Part shown: piece after piece, positions 13,195-26,515 of the stretch | Numbering within the stretch: position 1 is the stretch's first letter | Layout: every line of letters begins with the position of its first letter | Source: Oscheius dolichura | Lineage: Eukaryota; Nematoda; Chromadorea; Rhabditida; Rhabditidae | Assembly: GCA_932521035.1 (NCBI GenBank) | Contig: OW051492.1 | Location: 11,470,001 to 11,534,000, forward strand | DNA length: 64,000 bases | Reading direction: 5' to 3' | Made by a program: the position numbers and the translations under genes | Notes under the pieces: generated by a model | Seen by the model: the letters and a program-made list of their open reading frames with translations, nothing else | What the model was told of the DNA's origin: nothing | Database searches by the model: none

Positions 13195-14948
13195 CCAAAA
13201 GCTGCACCATATTACTGTACCTATTTCTGGATTATAATAGTTTTTGGGCTATAAAACCCGTTTTGTTCAGCGAACCCTATTCGATCTTGGGTTATTCGTA
13301 CTCTTCTCGTCGAGCTCTACAAGAAGAGTGGTCGAACGTTCTCCAATCATTAGGTTTTTATTCCGTACTGGCCTGTTCAAATTGCCCAAGAGATTTGTAT
13401 TGGCCTACCCCCTATTTTTGGACTATAATAGTTTTTGGGCTATAAAACGCGATTTGTTCAGCGAACCCTATTCGATCTTGGGTTATTCGTACTCAACTCG
13501 TCGAGCTCTACAAGAAGAGTGGTCGAACGTTCTCCAATCATTAGGTTTTTATTCCGTACTGGCCTGTTCAAATTGCCCAAGAGATTTGTATTGGCTTAAA
13601 CCCTGGTTTATGATCTAGGAGCCATAACGTGGCTCAAAGGCGTCCTCCTGTGACGGGAGCTGGTTTTTTAGACTCAGCTCGATGAGGCGGTTCGAAAGAG
13701 TACAATTTCGGACCTCCTACCTTCTTTTCCAAAAGCTGCACCATATTACTGTACCTTTTTCTGGATTATAATAGTTTTTGGGCTATAAAACCCTATTTGT
13801 TCAGCGAACCCTATTCGAGCTTGGGTTATTCGTACTCTACTCGTCGAGCTCTACAAGAAGAGTGGTCGAACGTTCTCCAATCATTAGGTTTTTATTCCGT
13901 ACTGGCCTGTTCAAATTGCCCAAGAGATTTGTATTGGCCTACCCCCTATTTTTGGACTATAATAGTTTTTGGGCTATAAAACGCGATTTGTTCAGCGAAC
14001 CCTATTCGATCTTGGGTTATTCGTACTCAACTCGTCGAGCTCTACAAGAAGAGTGGTCGAACGTTCTCCAATCATTAGGTTTTTATTCCGTACTGGCCTG
14101 TTCAAATTGCCCAAGAGATTTGTATTGGCTTAAACCCTGGTTTATGATCTAGGAGCCATAACGTGGCTCAAAGGCGTCCTCCTGTGACGGGAGCTGGTTT
14201 TTTAGACTCAGCTCGATGAGGCGGTTCGAAAGAGTACAATTTCGGACCTCCTACCTTCTTTTCCAAAAGCTGCACCATATTACTGTACCTATTTCTGGAT
14301 TATAATAGTTTTTGGGCTATAAAACCCGTTTTGTTCAGCGAACCCTATTCGATCTTGGGTTATTCGTACTCTACTCGTCGAGCTCTACAAGAAGAGTGGT
14401 CGAACGTTCTCCAATCATTAGGTTTTTATTCCGTACTGGCCTGTTCAAATTGCCCAAGAGATTTGTATTGGCTTAAACCCTGGTTTATGATCTAGGAGCC
14501 ATAACGTGGCTCAAAGGCGTCCTCCTGTGACGGGAGCTGGTTTTTTAGACTCAGCTCGATGAGGCGGTTCGAAAGAGTACAATTTCGGACCTCCTACCTT
14601 TTTTTCCAAAAGCTGCACCATATTACTGTACCTATTTCTGGATTATAATAGTTTTTGGGCTATAAAACCCGTTTTGTTCAGCGAACCCTATTCGATCTTG
14701 GGTTATTCGTACTCTTCTCGTCGAGCTCTACAAGAAGAGTGGTCGAACGTTCTCCAATCATTAGGTTTTTATTCCGTACTGGCCTGTTCAAATTGCCCAA
14801 GAGATTTGTATTGGCTTAAACCCTGGTTTATGATCTAGGAGCCATAACGTGGCTCAAAGGCGTCCTCCTGTGACGGGAGCTGGTTTTTTAGACTCAGCTC
14901 GATGAGGCGGTTGGAAAGAGTACAATTTCGGACCTCCTACCTTTTTTT
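13195..14948 (+). repeat. Higher-order module L-L-S-S, copy 2 (1754 bp)
   Basis: La (13195), Lb (13729), hybrid S (14263), plain S (14606). A third S at 14949, carrying GAGCTTGGG, follows before the next module. Confidence 0.85.
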
Positions 14949-15291
14949 CCAAAAGCTGCACCATATTACTGTACCTATTTCTGGATTATAATAGTTTTTG
15001 GGCTATAAAACCCGTTTTGTTCAGCGAACCCTATTCGAGCTTGGGTTATTCGTACTCTACTCGTCGAGCTCTACAAGAAGAGTGGTCGAACGTTCTCCAA
15101 TCATTAGGTTTTTATTCCGTACTGGCCTGTTCAAATTGCCCAAGAGATTTGTATTGGCTTAAACCCTGGTTTATGATCTAGGAGCCATAACGTGGCTCAA
15201 AGGCGTCCTCCTGTGACGGGAGCTGGTTTTTTAGACTCAGCTCGATGAGGCGGTTGGAAAGAGTACAATTTCGGACCTCCTACCTTCTTTT

Positions 15292-17045
15292 CCAAAAGCT
15301 GCACCATATTACTGTACCTTTTTCTGGATTATAATAGTTTTTGGGCTATAAAACCCTATTTGTTCAGCGAACCCTATTCGAGCTTGGGTTATTCGTACTC
15401 TACTCGTCGAGCTCTACAAGAAGAGTGGTCGAACGTTCTCCAATCATTAGGTTTTTATTCCGTACTGGCCTGTTCAAATTGCCCAAGAGATTTGTATTGG
15501 CCTACCCCCTATTTTTGGACTATAATAGTTTTTGGGCTATAAAACGCGATTTGTTCAGCGAACCCTATTCGATCTTGGGTTATTCGTACTCAACTCGTCG
15601 AGCTCTACAAGAAGAGTGGTCGAACGTTCTCCAATCATTAGGTTTTTATTCCGTACTGGCCTGTTCAAATTGCCCAAGAGATTTGTATTGGCTTAAACCC
15701 TGGTTTATGATCTAGGAGCCATAACGTGGCTCAAAGGCGTCCTCCTGTGACGGGAGCTGGTTTTTTAGACTCAGCTCGATGAGGCGGTTCGAAAGAGTAC
15801 AATTTCGGACCTCCTACCTTCTTTTCCAAAAGCTGCACCATATTACTGTACCTTTTTCTGGATTATAATAGTTTTTGGGCTATAAAACCCTATTTGTTCA
15901 GCGAACCCTATTCGAGCTTGGGTTATTCGTACTCTACTCGTCGAGCTCTACAAGAAGAGTGGTCGAACGTTCTCCAATCATTAGGTTTTTATTCCGTACT
16001 GGCCTGTTCAAATTGCCCAAGAGATTTGTATTGGCCTACCCCCTATTTTTGGACTATAATAGTTTTTGGGCTATAAAACGCGATTTGTTCAGCGAACCCT
16101 ATTCGATCTTGGGTTATTCGTACTCAACTCGTCGAGCTCTACAAGAAGAGTGGTCGAACGTTCTCCAATCATTAGGTTTTTATTCCGTACTGGCCTGTTC
16201 AAATTGCCCAAGAGATTTGTATTGGCTTAAACCCTGGTTTATGATCTAGGAGCCATAACGTGGCTCAAAGGCGTCCTCCTGTGACGGGAGCTGGTTTTTT
16301 AGACTCAGCTCGATGAGGCGGTTCGAAAGAGTACAATTTCGGACCTCCTACCTTCTTTTCCAAAAGCTGCACCATATTACTGTACCTATTTCTGGATTAT
16401 AATAGTTTTTGGGCTATAAAACCCGTTTTGTTCAGCGAACCCTATTCGATCTTGGGTTATTCGTACTCTACTCGTCGAGCTCTACAAGAAGAGTGGTCGA
16501 ACGTTCTCCAATCATTAGGTTTTTATTCCGTACTGGCCTGTTCAAATTGCCCAAGAGATTTGTATTGGCTTAAACCCTGGTTTATGATCTAGGAGCCATA
16601 ACGTGGCTCAAAGGCGTCCTCCTGTGACGGGAGCTGGTTTTTTAGACTCAGCTCGATGAGGCGGTTCGAAAGAGTACAATTTCGGACCTCCTACCTTTTT
16701 TTCCAAAAGCTGCACCATATTACTGTACCTATTTCTGGATTATAATAGTTTTTGGGCTATAAAACCCGTTTTGTTCAGCGAACCCTATTCGATCTTGGGT
16801 TATTCGTACTCTTCTCGTCGAGCTCTACAAGAAGAGTGGTCGAACGTTCTCCAATCATTAGGTTTTTATTCCGTACTGGCCTGTTCAAATTGCCCAAGAG
16901 ATTTGTATTGGCTTAAACCCTGGTTTATGATCTAGGAGCCATAACGTGGCTCAAAGGCGTCCTCCTGTGACGGGAGCTGGTTTTTTAGACTCAGCTCGAT
17001 GAGGCGGTTGGAAAGAGTACAATTTCGGACCTCCTACCTTTTTTT
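15292..17045 (+). repeat. Higher-order module L-L-S-S, copy 3 (1754 bp)
   Basis: Lb (15292), Lb (15826), hybrid S (16360), plain S (16703). It differs from the others in having type b in the first position, consistent with exchange out of register by one L. Confidence 0.82.
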
Positions 17046-19676
17046 CCAAAAGCTGCACCATATTACTGTACCTATTTCTGGATTATAATAGTTTTTGGGC
17101 TATAAAACCCGTTTTGTTCAGCGAACCCTATTCGATCTTGGGTTATTCGTACTCTTCTCGTCGAGCTCTACAAGAAGAGTGGTCGAACGTTCTCCAATCA
17201 TTAGGTTTTTATTCCGTACTGGCCTGTTCAAATTGCCCAAGAGATTTGTATTGGCCTACCCCCTATTTTTGGACTATAATAGTTTTTGGGCTATAAAACG
17301 CGATTTGTTCAGCGAACCCTATTCGATCTTGGGTTATTCGTACTCAACTCGTCGAGCTCTACAAGAAGAGTGGTCGAACGTTCTCCAATCATTAGGTTTT
17401 TATTCCGTACTGGCCTGTTCAAATTGCCCAAGAGATTTGTATTGGCTTAAACCCTGGTTTATGATCTAGGAGCCATAACGTGGCTCAAAGGCGTCCTCCT
17501 GTGACGGGAGCTGGTTTTTTAGACTCAGCTCGATGAGGCGGTTCGAAAGAGTACAATTTCGGACCTCCTACCTTCTTTTCCAAAAGCTGCACCATATTAC
17601 TGTACCTTTTTCTGGATTATAATAGTTTTTGGGCTATAAAACCCTATTTGTTCAGCGAACCCTATTCGAGCTTGGGTTATTCGTACTCTACTCGTCGAGC
17701 TCTACAAGAAGAGTGGTCGAACGTTCTCCAATCATTAGGTTTTTATTCCGTACTGGCCTGTTCAAATTGCCCAAGAGATTTGTATTGGCCTACCCCCTAT
17801 TTTTGGACTATAATAGTTTTTGGGCTATAAAACGCGATTTGTTCAGCGAACCCTATTCGATCTTGGGTTATTCGTACTCAACTCGTCGAGCTCTACAAGA
17901 AGAGTGGTCGAACGTTCTCCAATCATTAGGTTTTTATTCCGTACTGGCCTGTTCAAATTGCCCAAGAGATTTGTATTGGCTTAAACCCTGGTTTATGATC
18001 TAGGAGCCATAACGTGGCTCAAAGGCGTCCTCCTGTGACGGGAGCTGGTTTTTTAGACTCAGCTCGATGAGGCGGTTGGAAAGAGTACAATTTCGGACCT
18101 CCTACCTTTTTTTCCAAAAGCTGCACCATATTACTGTACCTATTTCTGGATTATAATAGTTTTTGGGCTATAAAACCCGTTTTGTTCAGCGAACCCTATT
18201 CGATCTTGGGTTATTCGTACTCTTCTCGTCGAGCTCTACAAGAAGAGTGGTCGAACGTTCTCCAATCATTAGGTTTTTATTCCGTACTGGCCTGTTCAAA
18301 TTGCCCAAGAGATTTGTATTGGCCTACCCCCTATTTTTGGACTATAATAGTTTTTGGGCTATAAAACGCGATTTGTTCAGCGAACCCTTTTCGATCTTGG
18401 GTTATTCGTACTCAACTCGTCGAGCTCTACAAGAAGAGTGGTCGAACGTTCTCCAATCATTAGGTTTTTATTCCGTACTGGCCTGTTCAAATTGCCCAAG
18501 AGATTTGTATTGGCTTAAACCCTGGTTTATGATCTAGGAGCCATAACGTGGCTCAAAGGCGTCCTCCTGTGACGGGAGCTGGTTTTTTAGACTCAGCTCG
18601 ATGAGGCGGTTCGAAAGAGTACAATTTCGGACCTCCTACCTTCTTTTCCAAAAGCTGCACCATATTACTGTACCTTTTTCTGGATTATAATAGTTTTTGG
18701 GCTATAAAACCCTATTTGTTCAGCGAACCCTATTCGAGCTTGGGTTATTCGTACTCTACTCGTCGAGCTCTACAAGAAGAGTGGTCGAACGTTCTCCAAT
18801 CATTAGGTTTTTATTCCGTACTGGCCTGTTCAAATTGCCCAAGAGATTTGTATTGGCTTAAACCCTGGTTTATGATCTAGGAGCCATAACGTGGCTCAAA
18901 GGCGTCCTCCTGTGACGGGAGCTGGTTTTTTAGACTCAGCTCGATGAGGCGGTTGGAAAGAGTACAATTTCGGACCTCCTACCTTTTTTTCCAAAAGCTG
19001 CACCATATTACTGTACCTATTTCTGGATTATAATAGTTTTTGGGCTATAAAACGCGATTTGTTCAGCGAACCCTAGTCGATCTTGGGTTATTCGTACTCA
19101 ACTCGTCGAGCTCTACAAGAAGAGTGGTCGAACGTTCTCCAATCATTAGGTTTTTATTCCGTACTGGCCTGTTCAAATTGCCCAAGAGATTTGTATTGGC
19201 TTAAACCCTGGTTTATGATCTAGGAGCCATAACGTGGCTCAAAGGCGTCCTCCTGTGACGGGAGCTGGTTTTTTAGACTCAGCTCGATGAGGCGGTTCGA
19301 AAGAGTACAATTTCGGACCTCCTACCTTCTTTTCCAAAAGCTGCACCATATTACTGTACCTTTTTCTGGATTATAATAGTTTTTGGGCTATAAAACCCTA
19401 TTTGTTCAGCGAACCCTATTCGAGCTTGGGTTATTCGTACTCTACTCGTCGAGCTCTACAAGAAGAGTGGTCGAACGTTCTCCAATCATTAGGTTTTTAT
19501 TCCGTACTGGCCTGTTCAAATTGCCCAAGAGATTTGTATTGGCTTAAACCCTGGTTTATGATCTAGGAGCCATAACGTGGCTCAAAGGCGTCCTCCTGTG
19601 ACGGGAGCTGGTTTTTTAGACTCAGCTCGATGAGGCGGTTGGAAAGAGTACAATTTCGGACCTCCTACCTTTTTTT

Positions 19677-21430
19677 CCAAAAGCTGCACCATATTACTGT
19701 ACCTATTTCTGGATTATAATAGTTTTTGGGCTATAAAACCCGTTTTGTTCAGCGAACCCTATTCGATCTTGGGTTATTCGTACTCTTCTCGTCGAGCTCT
19801 ACAAGAAGAGTGGTCGAACGTTCTCCAATCATTAGGTTTTTATTCCGTACTGGCCTGTTCAAATTGCCCAAGAGATTTGTATTGGCCTACCCCCTATTTT
19901 TGGACTATAATAGTTTTTGGGCTATAAAACGCGATTTGTTCAGCGAACCCTATTCGATCTTGGGTTATTCGTACTCAACTCGTCGAGCTCTACAAGAAGA
20001 GTGGTCGAACGTTCTCCAATCATTAGGTTTTTATTCCGTACTGGCCTGTTCAAATTGCCCAAGAGATTTGTATTGGCTTAAACCCTGGTTTATGATCTAG
20101 GAGCCATAACGTGGCTCAAAGGCGTCCTCCTGTGACGGGAGCTGGTTTTTTAGACTCAGCTCGATGAGGCGGTTCGAAAGAGTACAATTTCGGACCTCCT
20201 ACCTTCTTTTCCAAAAGCTGCACCATATTACTGTACCTTTTTCTGGATTATAATAGTTTTTGGGCTATAAAACCCTATTTGTTCAGCGAACCCTATTCGA
20301 GCTTGGGTTATTCGTACTCTACTCGTCGAGCTCTACAAGAAGAGTGGTCGAACGCTCTCCAATCATTAGGTTTTTATTCCGTACTGGCCTGTTCAAATTG
20401 CCCAAGAGATTTGTATTGGCCTACCCCCTATTTTTGGACTATAATAGTTTTTGGGCTATAAAACGGGATTTGTTCAGCGAACCCTATTCGATCTTGGGTT
20501 ATTCGTACTCAACTCGTCGAGCTCTACAAGAAGAGTGGTCGAACGTTCTCCAATCATTAGGTTTTTATTCCGTACTGGCCTGTTCAAATTGCCCAAGAGA
20601 TTTGTATTGGCTTAAACCCTGGTTTATGATCTAGGAGCCATAACGTGGCTCAAAGGCGTCCTCCTGTGACGGGAGCTGGTTTTTTAGACTCAGCTCGATG
20701 AGGCGGTTCGAAAGAGTACAATTTCGGACCTCCTACCTTCTTTTCCAAAAGCTGCACCATATTACTGTACCTATTTCTGGATTATAATAGTTTTTGGGCT
20801 ATAAAACCCGTTTTGTTCAGCGAACCCTATTCGATCTTGGGTTATTCGTACTCTACTCGTCGAGCTCTACAAGAAGAGTGGTCGAACGTTCTCCAATCAT
20901 TAGGTTTTTATTCCGTACTGGCCTGTTCAAATTGCCCAAGAGATTTGTATTGGCTTAAACCCTGGTTTATGATCTAGGAGCCATAACGTGGCTCAAAGGC
21001 GTCCTCCTGTGACGGGAGCTGGTTTTTTAGACTCAGCTCGATGAGGCGGTTCGAAAGAGTACAATTTCGGACCTCCTACCTTTTTTTCCAAAAGCTGCAC
21101 CATATTACTGTACCTATTTCTGGATTATAATAGTTTTTGGGCTATAAAACCCGTTTTGTTCAGCGAACCCTATTCGATCTTGGGTTATTCGTACTCTTCT
21201 CGTCGAGCTCTACAAGAAGAGTGGTCGAACGTTCTCCAATCATTAGGTTTTTATTCCGTACTGGCCTGTTCAAATTGCCCAAGAGATTTGTATTGGCTTA
21301 AACCCTGGTTTATGATCTAGGAGCCATAACGTGGCTCAAAGGCGTCCTCCTGTGACGGGAGCTGGTTTTTTAGACTCAGCTCGATGAGGCGGTTGGAAAG
21401 AGTACAATTTCGGACCTCCTACCTTTTTTT
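19677..21430 (+). repeat. Higher-order module L-L-S-S, copy 4 (1754 bp)
   Basis: La (19677), Lb (20211), hybrid S (20745), plain S (21088). The Lb here has two private substitutions, GAACGCTCTCC near 20354 and AAAACGGGATT near 20465. Confidence 0.85.
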
Positions 21431-23032
21431 CCAAAAGCTGCACCATATTACTGTACCTATTTCTGGATTATAATAGTTTTTGGGCTATAAAACCCGTTTT
21501 GTTCAGCGAACCCTATTCGATCTTGGGTTATTCGTACTCTTCTCGTCGAGCTCTACAAGAAGAGTGGTCGAACGTTCTCCAATCATTAGGTTTTTATTCC
21601 GTACTGGCCTGTTCAAATTGCCCAAGAGATTTGTATTGGCCTACCCCCTATTTTTGGACTATAATAGTTTTTGGGCTATAAAACGCGATTTGTTCAGCGA
21701 ACCCTATTCGATCTTGGGTTATTCGTACTCAACTCGTCGAGCTCTACAAGAAGAGTGGTCGAACGTTCTCCAATCATTAGGTTTTTATTCCGTACTGGCC
21801 TGTTCAAATTGCCCAAGAGATTTGTATTGGCTTAAACCCTGGTTTATGATCTAGGAGCCATAACGTGGCTCAAAGGCGTCCTCCTGTGACGGGAGCTGGT
21901 TTTTTAGACTCAGCTCGATGAGGCGGTTCGAAAGAGTACAATTTCGGACCTCCTACCTTCTTTTCCAAAAGCTGCACCATATTACTGTACCTTTTTCTGG
22001 ATTATAATAGTTTTTGGGCTATAAAACCCTATTTGTTCAGCGAACCCTATTCGAGCTTGGGTTATTCGTACTCTACTCGTCGAGCTCTACAAGAAGAGTG
22101 GTCGAACGTTCTCCAATCATTAGGTTTTTATTCCGTACTGGCCTGTTCAAATTGCCCAAGAGATTTGTATTGGCCTACCCCCTATTTTTGGACTATAATA
22201 GTTTTTGGGCTATAAAACGCGATTTGTTCAGCGAACCCTATTCGATCTTGGGTTATTCGTACTCAACTCGTCGAGCTCTACAAGAAGAGTGGTCGAACGT
22301 TCTCCAATCATTAGGTTTTTATTCCGTACTGGCCTGTTCAAATTGCCCAAGAGATTTGTATTGGCTTAAACCCTGGTTTATGATCTAGGAGCCATAACGT
22401 GGCTCAAAGGCGTCCTCCTGTGACGGGAGCTGGTTTTTTAGACTCAGCTCGATGAGGCGGTTGGAAAGAGTACAATTTCGGACCTCCTACCTTTTTTTCC
22501 AAAAGCTGCACCATATTACTGTACCTATTTCTGGATTATAATAGTTTTTGGGCTATAAAACCCGTTTTGTTCAGCGAACCCTATTCGATCTTGGGTTATT
22601 CGTACTCTTCTCGTCGAGCTCTACAAGAAGAGTGGTCGAACGTTCTCCAATCATTAGGTTTTTATTCCGTACTGGCCTGTTCAAATTGCCCAAGAGATTT
22701 GTATTGGCCTACCCCCTATTTTTGGACTATAATAGTTTTTGGGCTATAAAACGCGATTTGTTCAGCGAACCCTATTCGATCTTGGGTTATTCGTACTCAA
22801 CTCGTCGAGCTCTACAAGAAGAGTGGTCGAACGTTCTCCAATCATTAGGTTTTTATTCCGTACTGGCCTGTTCAAATTGCCCAAGAGATTTGTATTGGCT
22901 TAAACCCTGGTTTATGATCTAGGAGCCATAACGTGGCTCAAAGGCGTCCTCCTGTGACGGGAGCTGGTTTTTTAGACTCAGCTCGATGAGGCGGTTGGAA
23001 AGAGTACAATTTCGGACCTCCTACCTTTTTTT

Positions 23033-24786
23033 CCAAAAGCTGCACCATATTACTGTACCTATTTCTGGATTATAATAGTTTTTGGGCTATAAAACCCGTT
23101 TTGTTCAGCGAACCCTATTCGATCTTGGGTTATTCGTACTCTTCTCGTCGAGCTCTACAAGAAGAGTGGTCGAACGTTCTCCAATCATTAGGTTTTTATT
23201 CCGTACTGGCCTGTTCAAATTGCCCAAGAGATTTGTATTGGCCTACCCCCTATTTTTGGACTATAATAGTTTTTGGGCTATAAAACGCGATTTGTTCAGC
23301 GAACCCTATTCGATCTTGGGTTATTCGTACTCAACTCGTCGAGCTCTACAAGAAGAGTGGTCGAACGTTCTCCAATCATTAGGTTTTTATTCCGTACTGG
23401 CCTGTTCAAATTGCCCAAGAGATTTGTATTGGCTTAAACCCTGGTTTATGATCTAGGAGCCATAACGTGGCTCAAAGGCGTCCTCCTGTGACGGGAGCTG
23501 GTTTTTTAGACTCAGCTCGATGAGGCGGTTCGAAAGAGTACAATTTCGGACCTCCTACCTTCTTTTCCAAAAGCTGCACCATATTACTGTACCTTTTTCT
23601 GGATTATAATAGTTTTTGGGCTATAAAACCCTATTTGTTCAGCGAACCCTATTCGAGCTTGGGTTATTCGTACTCTACTCGTCGAGCTCTACAAGAAGAG
23701 TGGTCGAACGTTCTCCAATCATTAGGTTTTTATTCCGTACTGGCCTGTTCAAATTGCCCAAGAGATTTGTATTGGCCTACCCCCTATTTTTGGACTATAA
23801 TAGTTTTTGGGCTATAAAACGCGATTTGTTCAGCGAACCCTATTCGATCTTGGGTTATTCGTACTCAACTCGTCGAGCTCTACAAGAAGAGTGGTCGAAC
23901 GTTCTCCAATCATTAGGTTTTTATTCCGTACTGGCCTGTTCAAATTGCCCAAGAGATTTGTATTGGCTTAAACCCTGGTTTATGATCTAGGAGCCATAAC
24001 GTGGCTCAAAGGCGTCCTCCTGTGACGGGAGCTGGTTTTTTAGACTCAGCTCGATGAGGCGGTTCGAAAGAGTACAATTTCGGACCTCCTACCTTCTTTT
24101 CCAAAAGCTGCACCATATTACTGTACCTATTTCTGGATTATAATAGTTTTTGGGCTATAAAACCCGTTTTGTTCAGCGAACCCTATTCGATCTTAGGTTA
24201 TTCGTACTCTACTCGTCGAGCTCTACAAGAAGAGTGGTCGAACGTTCTCCAATCATTAGGTTTTTATTCCGTACTGGCCTGTTCAAATTGCCCAAGAGAT
24301 TTGTATTGGCTTAAACCCTGGTTTATGATCTAGGAGCCATAACGTGGCTCAAAGGCGTCCTCCTGTGACGGGAGCTGGTTTTTTAGACTCAGCTCGATGA
24401 GGCGGTTCGAAAGAGTACAATTTCGGACCTCCTACCTTTTTTTCCAAAAGCTGCACCATATTACTGTACCTATTTCTGGATTATAATAGTTTTTGGGCTA
24501 TAAAACCCGTTTTGTTCAGCGAACCCTATTCGATCTTGGGTTATTCGTACTCTTCTCGTCGAGCTCTACAAGAAGAGTGGTCGAACGTTCTCCAATCATT
24601 AGGTTTTTATTCCGTACTGGCCTGTTCAAATTGCCCAAGAGATTTGTATTGGCTTAAACCCTGGTTTATGATCTAGGAGCCATAACGTGGCTCAAAGGCG
24701 TCCTCCTGTGACGGGAGCTGGTTTTTTAGACTCAGCTCGATGAGGCGGTTGGAAAGAGTACAATTTCGGACCTCCTACCTTTTTTT
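23033..24786 (+). repeat. Higher-order module L-L-S-S, copy 5 (1754 bp)
   Basis: La (23033), Lb (23567), hybrid S (24101), plain S (24444). The hybrid S has a private change, GATCTTAGG near 24195. Confidence 0.85.
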
Positions 24787-26388
24787 CCAAAAGCTGCACC
24801 ATATTACTGTACCTATTTCTGGATTATAATAGTTTTTGGGCTATAAAACCCGTTTTGTTCAGCGAACCCTATTCGATCTTGGGTTATTCGTACTCTTCTC
24901 GTCGAGCTCTACAAGAAGAGTGGTCGAACGTTCTCCAATCATTAGGTTTTTATTCCGTACTGGCCTGTTCAAATTGCCCAAGAGATTTGTATTGGCCTAC
25001 CCCCTATTTTTGGACTATAATAGTTTTTGGGCTATAAAACGCGATTTGTTCAGCGAACCCTATTCGATCTTGGGTTATTCGTACTCAACTCGTCGAGCTC
25101 TACAAGAAGAGTGGTCGAACGTTCTCCAATCATTAGGTTTTTATTCCGTACTGGCCTGTTCAAATTGCCCAAGAGATTTGTATTGGCTTAAACCCTGGTT
25201 TATGATCTAGGAGCCATAACGTGGCTCAAAGGCGTCCTCCTGTGACGGGAGCTGGTTTTTTAGACTCAGCTCGATGAGGCGGTTCGAAAGAGTACAATTT
25301 CGGACCTCCTACCTTCTTTTCCAAAAGCTGCACCATATTACTGTACCTTTTTCTGGATTATAATAGTTTTTGGGCTATAAAACCCTATTTGTTCAGCGAA
25401 CCCTATTCGAGCTTGGGTTATTCGTACTCTACTCGTCGAGCTCTACAAGAAGAGTGGTCGAACGTTCTCCAATCATTAGGTTTTTATTCCGTACTGGCCT
25501 GTTCAAATTGCCCAAGAGATTTGTATTGGCCTACCCCCTATTTTTGGACTATAATAGTTTTTGGGCTATAAAACGCGATTTGTTCAGCGAACCCTATTCG
25601 ATCTTGGGTTATTCGTACTCAACTCGTCGAGCTCTACAAGAAGAGTGGTCGAACGTTCTCCAATCATTAGGTTTTTATTCCGTACTGGCCTGTTCAAATT
25701 GCCCAAGAGATTTGTATTGGCTTAAACCCTGGTTTATGATCTAGGAGCCATAACGTGGCTCAAAGGCGTCCTCCTGTGACGGGAGCTGGTTTTTTAGACT
25801 CAGCTCGATGAGGCGGTTCGAAAGAGTACAATTTCGGACCTCCTACCTTCTTTTCCAAAAGCTGCACCATATTACTGTACCTTTTTCTGGATTATAATAG
25901 TTTTTGGGCTATAAAACCCTATTTGTTCAGCGAACCCTATTCGAGCTTGGGTTATTCGTACTCTACTCGTCGAGCTCTACAAGAAGAGTGGTCGAACGTT
26001 CTCCAATCATTAGGTTTTTATTCCGTACTGGCCTGTTCAAATTGCCCAAGAGATTTGTATTGGCCTACCCCCTATTTTTGGACTATAATAGTTTTTGGGC
26101 TATAAAACGCGATTTGTTCAGCGAACCCTATTCGATCTTGGGTTATTCGTACTCTTCTCGTCGAGCTCTACAAGAAGAGTGGTCGAACGTTCTCCAATCA
26201 TTAGGTTTTTATTCCGTACTGGCCTGTTCAAATTGCCCAAGAGATTTGTATTGGCTTAAACCCTGGTTTATGATCTAGGAGCCATAACGTGGCTCAAAGG
26301 CGTCCTCCTGTGACGGGAGCTGGTTTTTTAGACTCAGCTCGATGAGGCGGTTCGAATGAGTACAATTTCGGACCTCCTACCTTCTTTT

Positions 26389-26462
26389 CCAAAAGCTGCA
26401 CCATATTACTGTACCTATTTCTGGATTATAATAGTTTTTGGGCTATAAAACGCGATTTGTTC
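26389..26462 (+). repeat. Truncated last satellite A unit
   Basis: The final unit starts in phase at 26389 and matches satellite A through TATAAAACGCGATTTGTTC, then diverges at 26463 where the canonical AGCGAACCC should follow. The break falls inside the 191-bp domain. The bases just before the break (ACGCGATTTG) are those of a second domain although the unit start is that of a first domain, so this end is itself a recombinant. Confidence 0.88.
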
Positions 26463-26515
26463 TTCGACCAGTTCGAATAAAGTTCGAGAGTTTGGGTTTT
26501 TTTCGAATAACAGTT
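26463..26515. other. Junction between satellite A and the 21-bp minisatellite
   Basis: About 50 bp of transition sequence. It holds two pieces related to the 52-bp linker of region B: AGTTCGAATAA near 26470, and TTCGAATAACAGTTTGAG just before the first clean 21-bp unit. It reads as a broken linker abutting the broken satellite A unit. No coding or RNA signal is visible. Confidence 0.7.

Larger units (their letters stand above)
1..26462. repeat. Satellite A array (343/534-bp units)
   Basis: Tandem head-to-tail array in one orientation, continuing beyond the left window edge or starting in phase at base 1. Units begin at CCAAAAGCTG. Short units (S, 343 bp) start at 1, 344, 1946, 2823, 3166, 4043, 5454, 6865, 7742, 9153, 11098, 11441, 12318, 14263, 14606, 14949, 16360, 16703, 18648, 18991, 19334, 20745, 21088, 24101, 24444. 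Long units (L, 534 bp) start at 1412, 2289, 3509, 4386, 4920, 5797, 6331, 7208, 8085, 8619, 9496, 10030, 10564, 11784, 12661, 13195, 13729, 15292, 15826, 17046, 17580, 18114, 19677, 20211, 21431, 21965, 22499, 23033, 23567, 24787, 25321, 25855. One 725-bp unit starts at 687. The lengths sum exactly to 26388, so no net indel is present. L units come in two sequence types: La (AAAACCCGTTTTG, GATCTTGGG) and Lb (AAAACCCTATTTG, GAGCTTGGG). The 124-residue open frames inside L units start at TTG, and 191 is not divisible by 3, so I read them as non-coding. Confidence 0.97.

Noticed and set aside
736..26278. Recurring 60- and 124-codon open frames in satellite A long units
   Set aside because: They start at TTG, repeat the 191-bp domain in two different frames, and copy number follows the L units exactly. 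No conserved coding signal separates them from the rest of the satellite.
1..26462. CENP-B box in satellite A
   Set aside because: TTCG-containing stretches near the dyad and at the A/B junction do not meet the TTCG-N4-A-N2-CGGG pattern.
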